DNA of 33,928 nucleotides from Campylobacteraceae bacterium (GTDB lineage Bacteria > Campylobacterota > Campylobacteria > Campylobacterales > Sulfurovaceae), in contig JALVEV010000091.1 in assembly GCA_027030605.1 (NCBI GenBank), forward strand, positions 1 to 33,928, read 5' to 3'. The notes under the pieces are model-generated. The model had not been told where the DNA came from and made no database searches. It saw only the letters and a list, made by a program, of their open reading frames with translations. The translations under genes were made by a program, and so were the position numbers. Shown piece after piece: positions 1-8,391 of this stretch. Every line of letters begins with the position of its first letter. Within the stretch, counting starts at the first letter, position 1.

Positions 1-3000
1 GTGTTCCAACTATTAAAGGTAGTTTTGTACTACTTGAAGCTTTTGTTTTGGTTATAAAGTCATCACTACTACTGCCTATAGTCAATGTTGTATGTAGTTG
101 GGTATTGTACTCATTAGAAGAGAGGTGTCCTACTCGTACTATATCACCATTTTTAACTGTAGTTACATTGTTGTTACCATTAACTGTAAAACCACTATGT
201 GATGGTTGTCCATTATAGCCACTACTACTAATAGCTACACTTTCTCCATTGGCTAACCAATCTACAGTAATAAAGGTGTCATAATACTTATTGATTTCAA
301 CTCCATAATAGTCTTTTAATCTAAATAGTTTTGTTGGGCTTTTATCTAAAACATGAATATTAAAGCTAAAGGTATCACTACCACTCTCATTTGTTGCTGT
401 TATTTGAATATTTGAGTATGTACCATTCTGTTCAAGAGAAGGAGTTCCACTCAACTCTCCTGAAGTAGTATTAAAATCTGCCCAAATAGGTTTATTGACT
501 ATGCTCCAACTTTGAACTTGACCTCCTGCATTGTTAGGTGTAAAGCTATAATGTAGATACTCATGTTCTGCTCTTGATTTAAAGCTTACTACTTGATTTT
601 GCTCTCCACTTAGCTGAGGTTTTACTGGAGTAGGATTTACTACAATGGAGAAGATAACAGAACTAGACAATCCTTGGCTATCTGTTGCTGTTAAATTTAT
701 ATCTTGATAGCTACCAAATGCTACTGTTCCTGTTATCTGACCTGTTGTTATGTTTATCTGCATCCAAGATGGTGCATTTTGCAAAGAGAATGTTACATTA
801 GAGTCATCTATAACTCTTGGAGTAAAACTTATATAGTCTCCTACTTTAACATTAGAGAAAGATGGTGTAGTTTGAAACAGAGGTGCTTTGTTTGTTGTAA
901 CAGAGAAACTAAAAGATTTATTTTTAAAGTTTAAAAACATAGTATCTGTATGACCCTGTGGTGTTGAACTAGCTATATAAATACGAAACCTAATGGTATC
1001 TCCATTTTTTAGCTTTATCCTTCCTGGATGTTCAAACGGTCCATTGTTTTTGCTATAAAAGGCATATCCACTAGGTCCAACAACTAAAGCATCTACTTCA
1101 ACACCTTGAGATAATCCAGATATTGTAACTGTATTTGAGAAGTAAGTTCCATTTGAGTTTACATTTGTAAGATTTCCAAAATCTATATCATCTGGAGTTT
1201 GGACTATTTTATGTGTCAAAACTTTAAAAGTTGCAAAACTTTTATAGTCACTATCTCCATTATCATAGTAAAGAATTGTTGCACTATGAGTTGTAGCACT
1301 ATTGTTAATATCTAAAATTTTTACCTTTAAAATATCTCCTGCTTTTACTCCTGTTATAGCCCCATCTGTCCAATTTGCACCATCTATTTTTATTAGAGTG
1401 TTTCTATTAGCTGGTTTTATTTTTATTCTACTACTATTTGATATACCTGTTATAGCTACTCCATCACTCTCTACACTTACATTTGCCCCATCTGCGACAC
1501 CTACTCTTTTTGTAGGAAACTCAAAACTAGTTGGAGTATAGTCTATAAGAGCAGGATTTGCTTTTGTTATGGTTTCAAATCTAGTTAAATAACTACCAAG
1601 TTTTATAGTAGTAACTTTTTTTGTCTCGAAACTATTTGCTGATATTTGTCTAAATCTTACTTTTATTCCTCTTGATGCACTATCTATTTTACTATACCAA
1701 CTACTATCTCCCTCAACTTGAACCTCTCCATTTTGTACAATCAAAGGTAAGTCACCTTCAAATCCATCTAATTTAAAAAACTCTGTCATATAAGTTCTAT
1801 TTAACTCAACATTATATTTAGGTTGAGGAGTAAATGGAATAGGAGTTATATCTCTTGCCCTAGTAAAAACTTCAAACTCTCCACTAACTCCTCCTATATT
1901 TAAGATTGCCTTTTTTGAAGAAGAGAATTGACTTGAAGCTGTTACTTTAACTACTATTTTATCTCCATTTGTTACACGAGAAGTTGTACTATTTTTATTT
2001 ACACCATTTAGACTATATGTTCCTCCCGTAATATTTACATCAACAAAAACATTTTCAGATAATCCACTAACAACTATTTCATTACTCTGAACAGTAGCTG
2101 ATGGCTCTACATTTATCTTTTTACCTAGATTAAAACTATTTGGAGTTGTATCTTCTACTAAAGAGTTTGGATTTGCTTTTGTTGTAGTGCTAAAGTAGAA
2201 ACTTCTACCATTTACTTTTAAAGTAGCCGTTTTTTTTGTACTATAATCAGACGATGCTATGGTTATAAGCTCTATAGTTGTTCCAGATGGAAGATTACGA
2301 GTAGTACTTGGATGAAGTATAGAAGTACCATTTATCATAGCATTTGCATTTACGACTTCTACAGTAACCTCTCCTTCAAATCCTAAAAGTGTAACTATAT
2401 TGGAGTTTACTTGCGAACTTGGCTCAACATCAAATTTATCTATAAACTCTAACTCAAAATCAATAGGAAGCACCCCTTGCAACATCTGGTCAATATGGGT
2501 TGCAACATCTGAACCTACCTCAGAGTCTATATTTGTTGCTACTTCTGAAAGATTTATAGTTTTTACTTTATCTTTTATATCTTGAACTCCAACCTCTCCT
2601 TTTCCCTCTAAATCCCCATCTTTAGCATCATCTACTATATCTTCAAGTACTTTTTTAGGATTTTGAGTCGATAGAAGGGCTGCTGAGATTTGTAGAAGTT
2701 TTGCATTATCTGCTCTATCGGTTTTAGTCATGTCTAAACTTTCAGGACCTTTACCATTTGATAAATCAAGATTAAACATATCTTTTATAAGAGAGTTTGC
2801 TAAAGCATAAGCCTCATCAAAACTTTTGCCCTCTTTTAGAAGTTGTATAATTCTAGCAGATGTAATTTGAGTTAAAACATTTGCATTTACTCCTCCTTCT
2901 ATTTTTCTTGTTCCACCTTTTATAACAACAGAGAGATTTCCATCGCTCCTATACTCTCCTGTAACCTCATCAAAGTAACTACCTGTTACTACTATTTGTG

Positions 3001-3292
3001 TAGGATTTGTCCAAGGTAGGGAGCTAAATGTAAAGTTTCCTTTATTATCAGATGTAGTTGTTTGAACTACTCTACCACTTCTAACACCATCTACAAGTTC
3101 ATAAGCCTTGACAGTAGCTCCTTGGGTAAAAGGTCCTTTTTGTGCAAGACCTGAAATAGTATATTCAGAAGAGATATTATCGTTAAGATTAGAAGTTGAA
3201 GCAGAGTCAGAACATCCAGCATAGAAGAGAAAGAGGAGTCCACTTAAAAAAATAGGAAAAAAAGAAGATTTTTTTATTTTAATACCATACAT
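1..3292 (-). CDS. Large modular surface/secreted lipoprotein (partial, C-terminus beyond window)
   Basis: The frame is open for 1097 codons from ATG at 3292 to the window edge, so the C-terminus is missing. An AAGGA site lies 6 nt before the start. The N-terminus is a lipoprotein signal peptide with basic residues 5-8, a hydrophobic stretch at 11-24 and a lipobox ending in Cys27 (YAGC; Tyr at -3 is unusual). Residues about 45-115 resemble a carboxypeptidase-regulatory-like beta domain (start ISGLAQKGPF). A mostly helical stretch follows to about 290. After it come beta-rich modules of about 100 residues with recurring linkers (KANP...TP.SF, then V.SN....G...VEV). From about residue 800 there are two He_PIG/cadherin-like Ig domains (motifs PSWMQINITTGQITGT and PIWADFNTTSGELSGT). 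Codon bias and lack of frameshifts argue for an intact gene. Likely role: surface adhesion or matrix binding (inference). It follows a two-component system on the same strand. Confidence 0.85.
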   Translation of the reverse strand, partial: MYGIKIKKSSFFPIFLSGLLFLFYAGCSDSASTSNLNDNISSEYTISGLAQKGPFTQGATVKAYELVDGVRSGRVVQTTTSDNKGNFTFSSLPWTNPTQIVVTGSYFDEVTGEYRSDGNLSVVIKGGTRKIEGGVNANVLTQITSARIIQLLKEGKSFDEAYALANSLIKDMFNLDLSNGKGPESLDMTKTDRADNAKLLQISAALLSTQNPKKVLEDIVDDAKDGDLEGKGEVGVQDIKDKVKTINLSEVATNIDSEVGSDVATHIDQMLQGVLPIDFELEFIDKFDVEPSSQVNSNIVTLLGFEGEVTVEVVNANAMINGTSILHPSTTRNLPSGTTIELITIASSDYSTKKTATLKVNGRSFYFSTTTKANPNSLVEDTTPNSFNLGKKINVEPSATVQSNEIVVSGLSENVFVDVNITGGTYSLNGVNKNSTTSRVTNGDKIVVKVTASSQFSSSKKAILNIGGVSGEFEVFTRARDITPIPFTPQPKYNVELNRTYMTEFFKLDGFEGDLPLIVQNGEVQVEGDSSWYSKIDSASRGIKVRFRQISANSFETKKVTTIKLGSYLTRFETITKANPALIDYTPTSFEFPTKRVGVADGANVSVESDGVAITGISNSSRIKIKPANRNTLIKIDGANWTDGAITGVKAGDILKVKILDINNSATTHSATILYYDNGDSDYKSFATFKVLTHKIVQTPDDIDFGNLTNVNSNGTYFSNTVTISGLSQGVEVDALVVGPSGYAFYSKNNGPFEHPGRIKLKNGDTIRFRIYIASSTPQGHTDTMFLNFKNKSFSFSVTTNKAPLFQTTPSFSNVKVGDYISFTPRVIDDSNVTFSLQNAPSWMQINITTGQITGTVAFGSYQDINLTATDSQGLSSSVIFSIVVNPTPVKPQLSGEQNQVVSFKSRAEHEYLHYSFTPNNAGGQVQSWSIVNKPIWADFNTTSGELSGTPSLEQNGTYSNIQITATNESGSDTFSFNIHVLDKSPTKLFRLKDYYGVEINKYYDTFITVDWLANGESVAISSSGYNGQPSHSGFTVNGNNNVTTVKNGDIVRVGHLSSNEYNTQLHTTLTIGSSSDDFITKTKASSSTKLPLIVGT

Positions 3293-3331
3293 AATGTTTC
3301 CTTATTATAAATTTTATATTAATATATTTAT

Positions 3332-3367
3332 AGTATAAAACATTAGCATTACAAAAGTGTTACAAAA
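3332..3367 (-). promoter_or_regulatory. Lipoprotein promoter with 11-bp direct repeat (probable OmpR/PhoB-type box)
   Basis: On the minus strand TTTTGTAA occurs twice (3367-3360 and 3356-3349), exactly 11 bp apart, and a TATACT -10 lies at 3337-3332. The 11 bp between the proximal repeat and the -10 match the geometry of PhoB-class activated promoters, where the direct repeat replaces the -35. The upstream neighbour encodes an OmpR/PhoB-type regulator. The repeats and -10 are seen directly; which protein binds them is inference. Confidence 0.55.
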
Positions 3368-3408
3368 TATGATTTTTTAAAAATATTTTTTAATATTATT
3401 AAATAGTA

Positions 3409-4080
3409 CTAAATTTTAAAAATATACCCTTCAGAAGAGTAAGTATCTATAAATCTATGCTTTAACTTAGCACGTAAACGGCTAATTAGAGTTCTTCTTC
3501 TATTGGAGCTACTTGGTTTATCTGGCCATAGCTCATACTCCATGGTCATAAATGAGATAAATCTATTTTTATTATTTAAAAAAAACACTAAAAGCTCTCT
3601 CTCTTTTTTAGTTAAATGAACCTCTTCTCCACAACAGATAAGTTGAAGATTTTTTGAATTGAAACTAAATTCATGGTCTAAAACTATATCACCAATCTCT
3701 CTATCTGTTTTAGACTCTAAAGATTTTAAACCTATTTTAACAGCAGCAAAAAGCTCTTGACGATTAAATGGCTTCATTAAGTAGGCAGTAGGGTTAACCT
3801 TAATAGCTCTCTCAATAGTCTCTTCATCTATATGAGCTGTTAAAAATATAATAGGAACATTTTTCTCTTTTTTAATTTTTATAGAAGCATCAATTCCATC
3901 ACCCTCCATAAGATAAATGTCCATCAATATTAAATTTACTTCATTTTCTATAGCTGTATTGTAGGCATCATTAGCAGTAGTGCAGATACCTATAACTTCA
4001 TAACCTAAATTAAGAAGGTAACTCTCTATCTCCATGGCAACAATAGCCTCATCTTCAACTATTAATATTTTTGCACTCAT
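3409..4080 (-). CDS. OmpR/PhoB-family response regulator
   Basis: A 223-residue two-domain regulator. The receiver domain (about 1-120) has the acidic pocket E9/D10, phosphoacceptor D54, the switch Thr81 and the conserved K103-P104. Residues about 148-223 form a winged-helix transcriptional regulator domain (LTKKERELLVFFLNN, then recognition helix and C-terminal hairpin ending in EGYIFKI). Its ATG overlaps the kinase stop by 4 nt (ATGA), so the two are translationally coupled. The kinase is its likely phosphodonor, and the downstream lipoprotein gene, whose promoter has a tandem 11-bp repeat, is a likely target. Family assignment is firm; signal and regulon are unknown. Confidence 0.93.
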   Translation of the reverse strand: MSAKILIVEDEAIVAMEIESYLLNLGYEVIGICTTANDAYNTAIENEVNLILMDIYLMEGDGIDASIKIKKEKNVPIIFLTAHIDEETIERAIKVNPTAYLMKPFNRQELFAAVKIGLKSLESKTDREIGDIVLDHEFSFNSKNLQLICCGEEVHLTKKERELLVFFLNNKNRFISFMTMEYELWPDKPSSSNRRRTLISRLRAKLKHRFIDTYSSEGYIFKI

Positions 4081-5918
4081 AGGCTAAACCTTATTGTATA
4101 TTGTGTTAAATTTTTAGTTATCATCTCTATCTCTCCTTTTAACTGCTGTATTACTAAAGAGTGTATCAGTTTTAGTCCAAGTGATTTGTTCTTTTTATCA
4201 TAAATGAACCCCTCTCCATTGTCTCTTACAACCAATACAAACTTCCCATCTCTCTCATTTAAAGAGATAAAAATTTCTCCTTTTTCTCCATTAAATGCAT
4301 ACTTATAAGCATTTGTTACCAACTCATTAATAATAATACCAATATATATTGACTCTCGTAAAGGAAGTTCAGCAGAGATATCTGTTTTAACTTCAACTTT
4401 ACAATCAACTCCACACACAGATACTCCTAAATCAAAAAGTAGTGCATTGATATACTCTTGCATATCTATAGCCTCTAAATTATCATCTAACAAGAGTAAA
4501 TTGTATGTTTTTGCTATGGCATTAATTCTATTTTCTAATCTTACAAACTTATCTACTACATACTTATCATCAATCTTATCTCTTTGTAGTCGAATCATCG
4601 AAAGAATAATCTGTAGGTTATTCTTAATACGATGATGTAACTCTTTAAGTAGTAACTCTTTTGATTTTAGAGCTTGATTTAGTAAAAGTGTCTTTTTGGT
4701 AACCTCATTTTTTACTATTTTTTCTCTATTTTTTAAGTTCTCTAACAACTTTTTATCTATCTTTTCCTTTGCTTCTTGTAGGAGTTTATATCTATCAGTA
4801 AAAGCTAAAGAGAGAACTAAAGCTTCTATAACTGAACACCACATAAGTAGATTAGGAAAATGATGAATTACAGAGGCTAAACCTAATCCATCAATAATCA
4901 TTAAAGAGTAAGAGATAAAGACTGTTCCAAAACCAACAATAAATAGTCTAGCCTCTTTATGTCCATTTTTATAAGCAATAACTCCTGCCATAATATTAAA
5001 AATAATAAACATAGCACCTGTTATAATAATAACTTGTATATTGTAAAACTCTGGCAGACTAAATATAAACATCTCTAAAGTAATTAAAAGCAGAAACCCT
5101 TTATAGAATCTATGTAGCCAAGTAATATCTTTGGTCTTTAAAAACGACATAGCAAATAGTGCTGAAGATAACATAAGCATAGCTATCTTAAATATAGCCG
5201 ACTTCATATCGAAAACAATAAAATCAAAAGGTAGATAAATCTGCGTTAAACCAACATAGGTAAACTGCTGATATATAATAAAAAATAGATAGAGTGCATA
5301 GTAGAAGTAACTTCTATCTTTTGCATAAAAAGCCAAAACTAAGGCATATAGCATTAAAGCAACAAGCATACCAATAAGCAATATATTAATAAACTGTTTA
5401 TCTCTATCCTCTTTTAAGAATAGATTTTTATCTTCTAAGTTCATAGAAAAACTAAGAGGAGTATAGTAAGTTTCTACTTTTATATAGTAGTCCATCTTAC
5501 TTTGAGGAGCTAATAGAATATCATAGTAGTAGGAGAGAGTATGATGTTGAGTCTGTTTAAAGGATAAACCTCGTAAAATAGGTTGACTATTTAGCCCTTT
5601 ATAGAGTGTAATAGATTCTAAAAGTGGAGAGCTAAAAACCAATACCTTTTCTACTGTAGAGTTAGAACTATTTTTTAGATTAAACTTAATCCATACACTA
5701 TTTGATGTACCTGAATTGAAATGAGCTTTACTGTAGGGTTTAAATAGATTTTGATTAAGTAGCTCTTGAAGTTCTAATGAGTTATTATTAAATACGACTT
5801 CACTATGTTCTAATAAAGAGAGTTTATCTATAGTACTGTCTACTGTTATAGAGGTAGCAAAAAGTTCTGCTGATACAAATAATAATAACAGATATAATTT
5901 AAAAATATAACTACCCAT
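4077..5918 (-). CDS. Membrane sensor histidine kinase, 7TMR-DISM plus HisKA_2 type
   Basis: 613 residues. A signal peptide (about 1-21) leads to a periplasmic beta-rich 7TMR-DISMED2-like domain (about 25-165). Seven transmembrane helices follow between about 175 and 375 (7TMR-DISM), then a charged coiled coil (378-425). The dimerisation/phosphoacceptor segment reads ELHHRIKNNLQ, with candidate His428/His429, which marks the HisKA_2 group. The ATPase domain shows an N box around Asn531 (NELVTNAYKYAF), G1 DNGEG at 567-571 and a GLGL-like SLGLKLI near 580. The 7TMR-DISM extracellular domain is thought to bind carbohydrate or other small ligands; the actual signal is unknown. The ribosome-binding site is poor, so the exact start is less certain than the rest. 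It is the first gene of a kinase-regulator pair. Confidence 0.92.
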   Translation of the reverse strand: MGSYIFKLYLLLLFVSAELFATSITVDSTIDKLSLLEHSEVVFNNNSLELQELLNQNLFKPYSKAHFNSGTSNSVWIKFNLKNSSNSTVEKVLVFSSPLLESITLYKGLNSQPILRGLSFKQTQHHTLSYYYDILLAPQSKMDYYIKVETYYTPLSFSMNLEDKNLFLKEDRDKQFINILLIGMLVALMLYALVLAFYAKDRSYFYYALYLFFIIYQQFTYVGLTQIYLPFDFIVFDMKSAIFKIAMLMLSSALFAMSFLKTKDITWLHRFYKGFLLLITLEMFIFSLPEFYNIQVIIITGAMFIIFNIMAGVIAYKNGHKEARLFIVGFGTVFISYSLMIIDGLGLASVIHHFPNLLMWCSVIEALVLSLAFTDRYKLLQEAKEKIDKKLLENLKNREKIVKNEVTKKTLLLNQALKSKELLLKELHHRIKNNLQIILSMIRLQRDKIDDKYVVDKFVRLENRINAIAKTYNLLLLDDNLEAIDMQEYINALLFDLGVSVCGVDCKVEVKTDISAELPLRESIYIGIIINELVTNAYKYAFNGEKGEIFISLNERDGKFVLVVRDNGEGFIYDKKNKSLGLKLIHSLVIQQLKGEIEMITKNLTQYTIRFSL

Positions 5919-5966
5919 TTTTTAAGCCAATTAATAATATCTAATCCAAAAAGGATAAAGTGGTAA

Positions 5967-5972
5967 ATTATA
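5967..5972 (-). promoter_or_regulatory. Candidate -10 box for the kinase-regulator operon
   Basis: TATAAT reads on the minus strand at 5972-5967 in an AT-rich gap, about 50 nt before the kinase start. No good -35 is visible, which is common for sigma-70 promoters in this phylum. Confidence 0.4.
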
Positions 5973-6038
5973 TCACATTTATACAAAATTAAAGTATTTT
6001 TTAAGAATAGAAATGCTTTTTTTTAAAACTATTTTCGA

Positions 6039-6150
6039 TATACTTCCAAGCTTTTTTACAAGCAAATTCTCATGTAGTTAATCCTTGAACGGTTGCGTTA
6101 AACTTAACGTTAAGGGCTACAGTGGAATAAAAACCTATAGACTACGGTCT
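6039..6150 (+). promoter_or_regulatory. rpsB-tsf promoter and structured 5' leader
   Basis: The 304-bp gap 5919-6222 has no gene. It holds a TATACT -10 at 6039-6044, which would give a leader of about 170 nt. Inside the leader, 6074-6120 begins with GTAG and ends with CTAC. Within it, CCTTGAACG (6084-6092) can pair with CGTTAAGG (6108-6115) with one bulge. A 12-bp perfect palindrome CTTAACGTTAAG (6103-6114) and a small AACG-GTTG-CGTT hairpin offer alternative pairings. At 6139-6150 the stem AGAC/GTCT closes a UACG loop, a UNCG-type tetraloop that is exceptionally stable in RNA. A leader that S2 binds to control its own synthesis is known in gammaproteobacteria; whether this unrelated sequence does the same is inference. 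The first element could instead be a REP-like repeat. Confidence 0.45.
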
Positions 6151-6222
6151 CTAAAAATTCTATTTTTGTCTTAAAATATATAGTTTTACTATCTATTTTT
6201 GGACTTTTGCAAGGAGCAAAAT

Positions 6223-7239
6223 ATGGTAACAATGAAAGATTTATTGGAGTGTGGTGTACACTTTGGACACCAAACTAGAAGATGGAATCCAAAAATGAAA
6301 AAGTTTATTTTTGGTGAGAGAAAAAACATCTATATTATTGACCTACAAAAGACGCTTAGATATTTCAAATATACATACAATGTAGTAAAAGAGGCAGCAG
6401 CAGAGGGTCAAACAATTATCTTTGTTGGAACAAAGAAACAGGCACGTTCAGCAGTTAAAGAACATGCTGAGAGATGTGGAATGCCTTATGTCTCTACAAG
6501 ATGGTTAGGTGGAATGTTAACAAACTACCCTACAATGAAAAAATCTATTAGAAAACTTGAAATCATTGAGCAGATGGAAGAGACTGGACAGATTGACCTC
6601 TTAACTAAAAAAGAGGCACTTATGCTCTCAAGAAAAAAAGAGAAACTTGCCTCTTACCTTGAAGGTTTCAGACATATGAAAAAACTTCCAGAGATGATGT
6701 TTGTTATTGATGCTGTAAAAGAGCATATTGCCGTTAAAGAGGCAAGAAGATTAGGTATGAAAGTTGTTGCACCACTAGATACTAACTGTGACCCTGATGT
6801 TGTAGACTACCCAATCCCAGGAAACGATGATGCTATTCGTTCAATCAACCTATTCTGTAAAGAGATGGCTGAAGCAATTATTGAAGGTAAAGCTGAACTA
6901 GCAGAGAAAGAGGGTGTTGCAACTGAAGATGCACCAGCAGCCGATGCAGAGTTTGCAGAAGCTATGATGGCTAAATCAGAAGAGTCAGAGGCAACATCTA
7001 CTCCATCTGAAGAGGAAGTTAAGGAGATTATTGAAGAGGCTGTAGCTGAGGGTGAACAAGAGAGAGATGACCTTACTAAACTTACAGGTATTGGTAAAGT
7101 AGGTCAAGATAACCTTTACAGTGCAGGAATTACAACTTTTGCACAAATCGCTGCAATGAGTGAAGAGGAAGCTGCAGCTGCAAAAGTAAAAGCAGAAGCA
7201 GTTGCAGAAGCAAAAGAGTTAGTTGGAGCAGGAGCATAA
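6223..7239 (+). CDS. rpsB: 30S ribosomal protein S2 with C-terminal helix-hairpin-helix extension
   Basis: The first about 225 residues are a standard S2 (starts MVTMKDLLECGVHFGHQTRR; has RWLGGMLTNY and the DPD...IPGNDDA segment). The start at 6223 is chosen because AAGGAG sits 6 nt upstream and family members begin MVT; an in-frame ATG at 6199 would add eight residues without a ribosome-binding site. The protein is 338 residues against about 240-260 for most S2. The extra part is an acidic Ala/Glu-rich linker (about 226-280), then DDLTKLTGIGKVGQDNLYSA (about 283-302) and ITTFAQIAAMS. This matches the helix-hairpin-helix module (usually GIGPK) appended to some ribosomal proteins such as L21 in other phyla. 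It is followed by tsf after one base. Confidence 0.96.
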   Translation: MVTMKDLLECGVHFGHQTRRWNPKMKKFIFGERKNIYIIDLQKTLRYFKYTYNVVKEAAAEGQTIIFVGTKKQARSAVKEHAERCGMPYVSTRWLGGMLTNYPTMKKSIRKLEIIEQMEETGQIDLLTKKEALMLSRKKEKLASYLEGFRHMKKLPEMMFVIDAVKEHIAVKEARRLGMKVVAPLDTNCDPDVVDYPIPGNDDAIRSINLFCKEMAEAIIEGKAELAEKEGVATEDAPAADAEFAEAMMAKSEESEATSTPSEEEVKEIIEEAVAEGEQERDDLTKLTGIGKVGQDNLYSAGITTFAQIAAMSEEEAAAAKVKAEAVAEAKELVGAGA

Positions 7240-7240
7240 A

Positions 7241-8296
7241 ATGGCAAACTTTGGACCAAAAGATATTAAAAAATTAAGAGAGACTACCTCTGCTGGTATG
7301 ATGGACTGTAAAAAAGCACTAGCTGAAACTAATGGTGATTTTGATGAGGCTGTTGCATGGCTTAGAGAAAAGGGTCTAGGTGCAGCTGCTAAAAAAGCTA
7401 ATAAAGTTGCTGCAGAGGGAGTGGTTTCTGTAGAAGTAGATGACAATAAAGCTGTAATTGTAGAGGTAAACTCTCAAACAGACTTTGTTGCTCAAAATGA
7501 TGTCTTTAAAGGTGTTGTAGCAGAGATTACAAAACACGCTTTTGAGAATAATTTAGCAGATGCAGATGCAATCAACAACTCTACTATCAATGGACAGCCT
7601 TTTTCAGAGTATCTCTCTTTACAAATTGCAAAGATTGGTGAAAACCTTGTTGTAAGACGTGCAGGTATGATTAGCTCAGATGATGAGAATTTTGCTATTA
7701 ATGGTTATGTTCATGCAAACTCAAGAGTAGCAGTACTTCTTGGTGCAAAGTGTGAAGATGCTGAAACTGCAAAAAAAGTAGCAACTGAACTTAAAAATAT
7801 TGCAATGCACGCAGCAGCTATGAGTCCAAGTACACTCTCATACAAAGATTTTGATGCTCAGTTTGTAGCTGATGAGACAGCAGGTAGAATTGAAAAAGTA
7901 AAAAAAGAGAATGAAGAGTTAACTAGACTTGGGAAACCTCTTAAAAATGTACCTCAATTTGTTAGTAGACAACAGCTTACAGATGAAGTAATTGCAGAGG
8001 CTAAAAAAGCTATTGAAGCTGAATTAAAAGCAGAGGGTAAACCTGAAAAGATTTGGGATAGAATTGTTCCAGGTAAGCTAGAGAGATTTATCTCTGATAA
8101 CACTCTTCTTGACCAAGAACTTGCACTTCTTGACCAAAAGTATGTTATGGACGACTCTGTAACTGTTGGAGAGTATATTGCAAAAATCTCTGATGGTAAA
8201 GCAGAGATTACTGAGTTTATTAGACTTGAGGTTGGTGAAGGTATTGAAGTAGAAGAGGAAGATTTTGCAGCTGAAGTTGCAAAGCAGATGGCGTAA
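7241..8296 (+). CDS. tsf: Elongation factor Ts
   Basis: Nucleotide exchange factor for EF-Tu. The N-terminal UBA-like domain carries LRETTSAGMMDCKKAL (about residues 10-25) and is followed by the signature VEVNSQTDFVAQND near 75-88, then the dimerisation and core domains. At 351 residues it has the long form typical of this phylum. The start at 7241 (MANFGPKDIKKLRE) is set by GGAG at 7231-7234, which lies within the last codons of rpsB; an in-frame codon at 7223 lies inside rpsB and lacks such a site. The one-base gap after rpsB indicates a shared message and coupled translation. Confidence 0.97.
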   Translation: MANFGPKDIKKLRETTSAGMMDCKKALAETNGDFDEAVAWLREKGLGAAAKKANKVAAEGVVSVEVDDNKAVIVEVNSQTDFVAQNDVFKGVVAEITKHAFENNLADADAINNSTINGQPFSEYLSLQIAKIGENLVVRRAGMISSDDENFAINGYVHANSRVAVLLGAKCEDAETAKKVATELKNIAMHAAAMSPSTLSYKDFDAQFVADETAGRIEKVKKENEELTRLGKPLKNVPQFVSRQQLTDEVIAEAKKAIEAELKAEGKPEKIWDRIVPGKLERFISDNTLLDQELALLDQKYVMDDSVTVGEYIAKISDGKAEITEFIRLEVGEGIEVEEEDFAAEVAKQMA

Positions 8297-8313
8297 TTTT
8301 CTCCTTTTTTAGT

Positions 8314-8337
8314 GGTGCGATAGCAATCGCACCCTAC
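8314..8337 (-). repeat. GTAG-led hairpin (REP-like) after tsf
   Basis: On the minus strand this reads GTAG, then GGTGCGAT-TGCT-ATCGCACC, a perfect 8-bp stem with a 4-nt loop. It begins 18 nt after the tsf stop. It is much more GC-rich than its surroundings. A T-run precedes it on the plus strand (8305-8310) but none follows, so it is a poor plus-strand terminator; it could stabilise the rpsB-tsf message. The GTAG foot plus hairpin is the REP design and matches other copies in this window. Confidence 0.6.
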
Positions 8338-8355
8338 CTCTAAACAAATTTCTTA

Positions 8356-8361
8356 TATAAT
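8356..8361 (+). promoter_or_regulatory. Candidate -10 box for the ABC ATPase operon
   Basis: TATAAT lies 30 nt before the ATPase start at 8392, separating its transcription from rpsB-tsf. No convincing -35 is seen. Confidence 0.4.
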
Positions 8362-8391
8362 CTTTTCCAATTTATTCATAAAGAAACTAAA

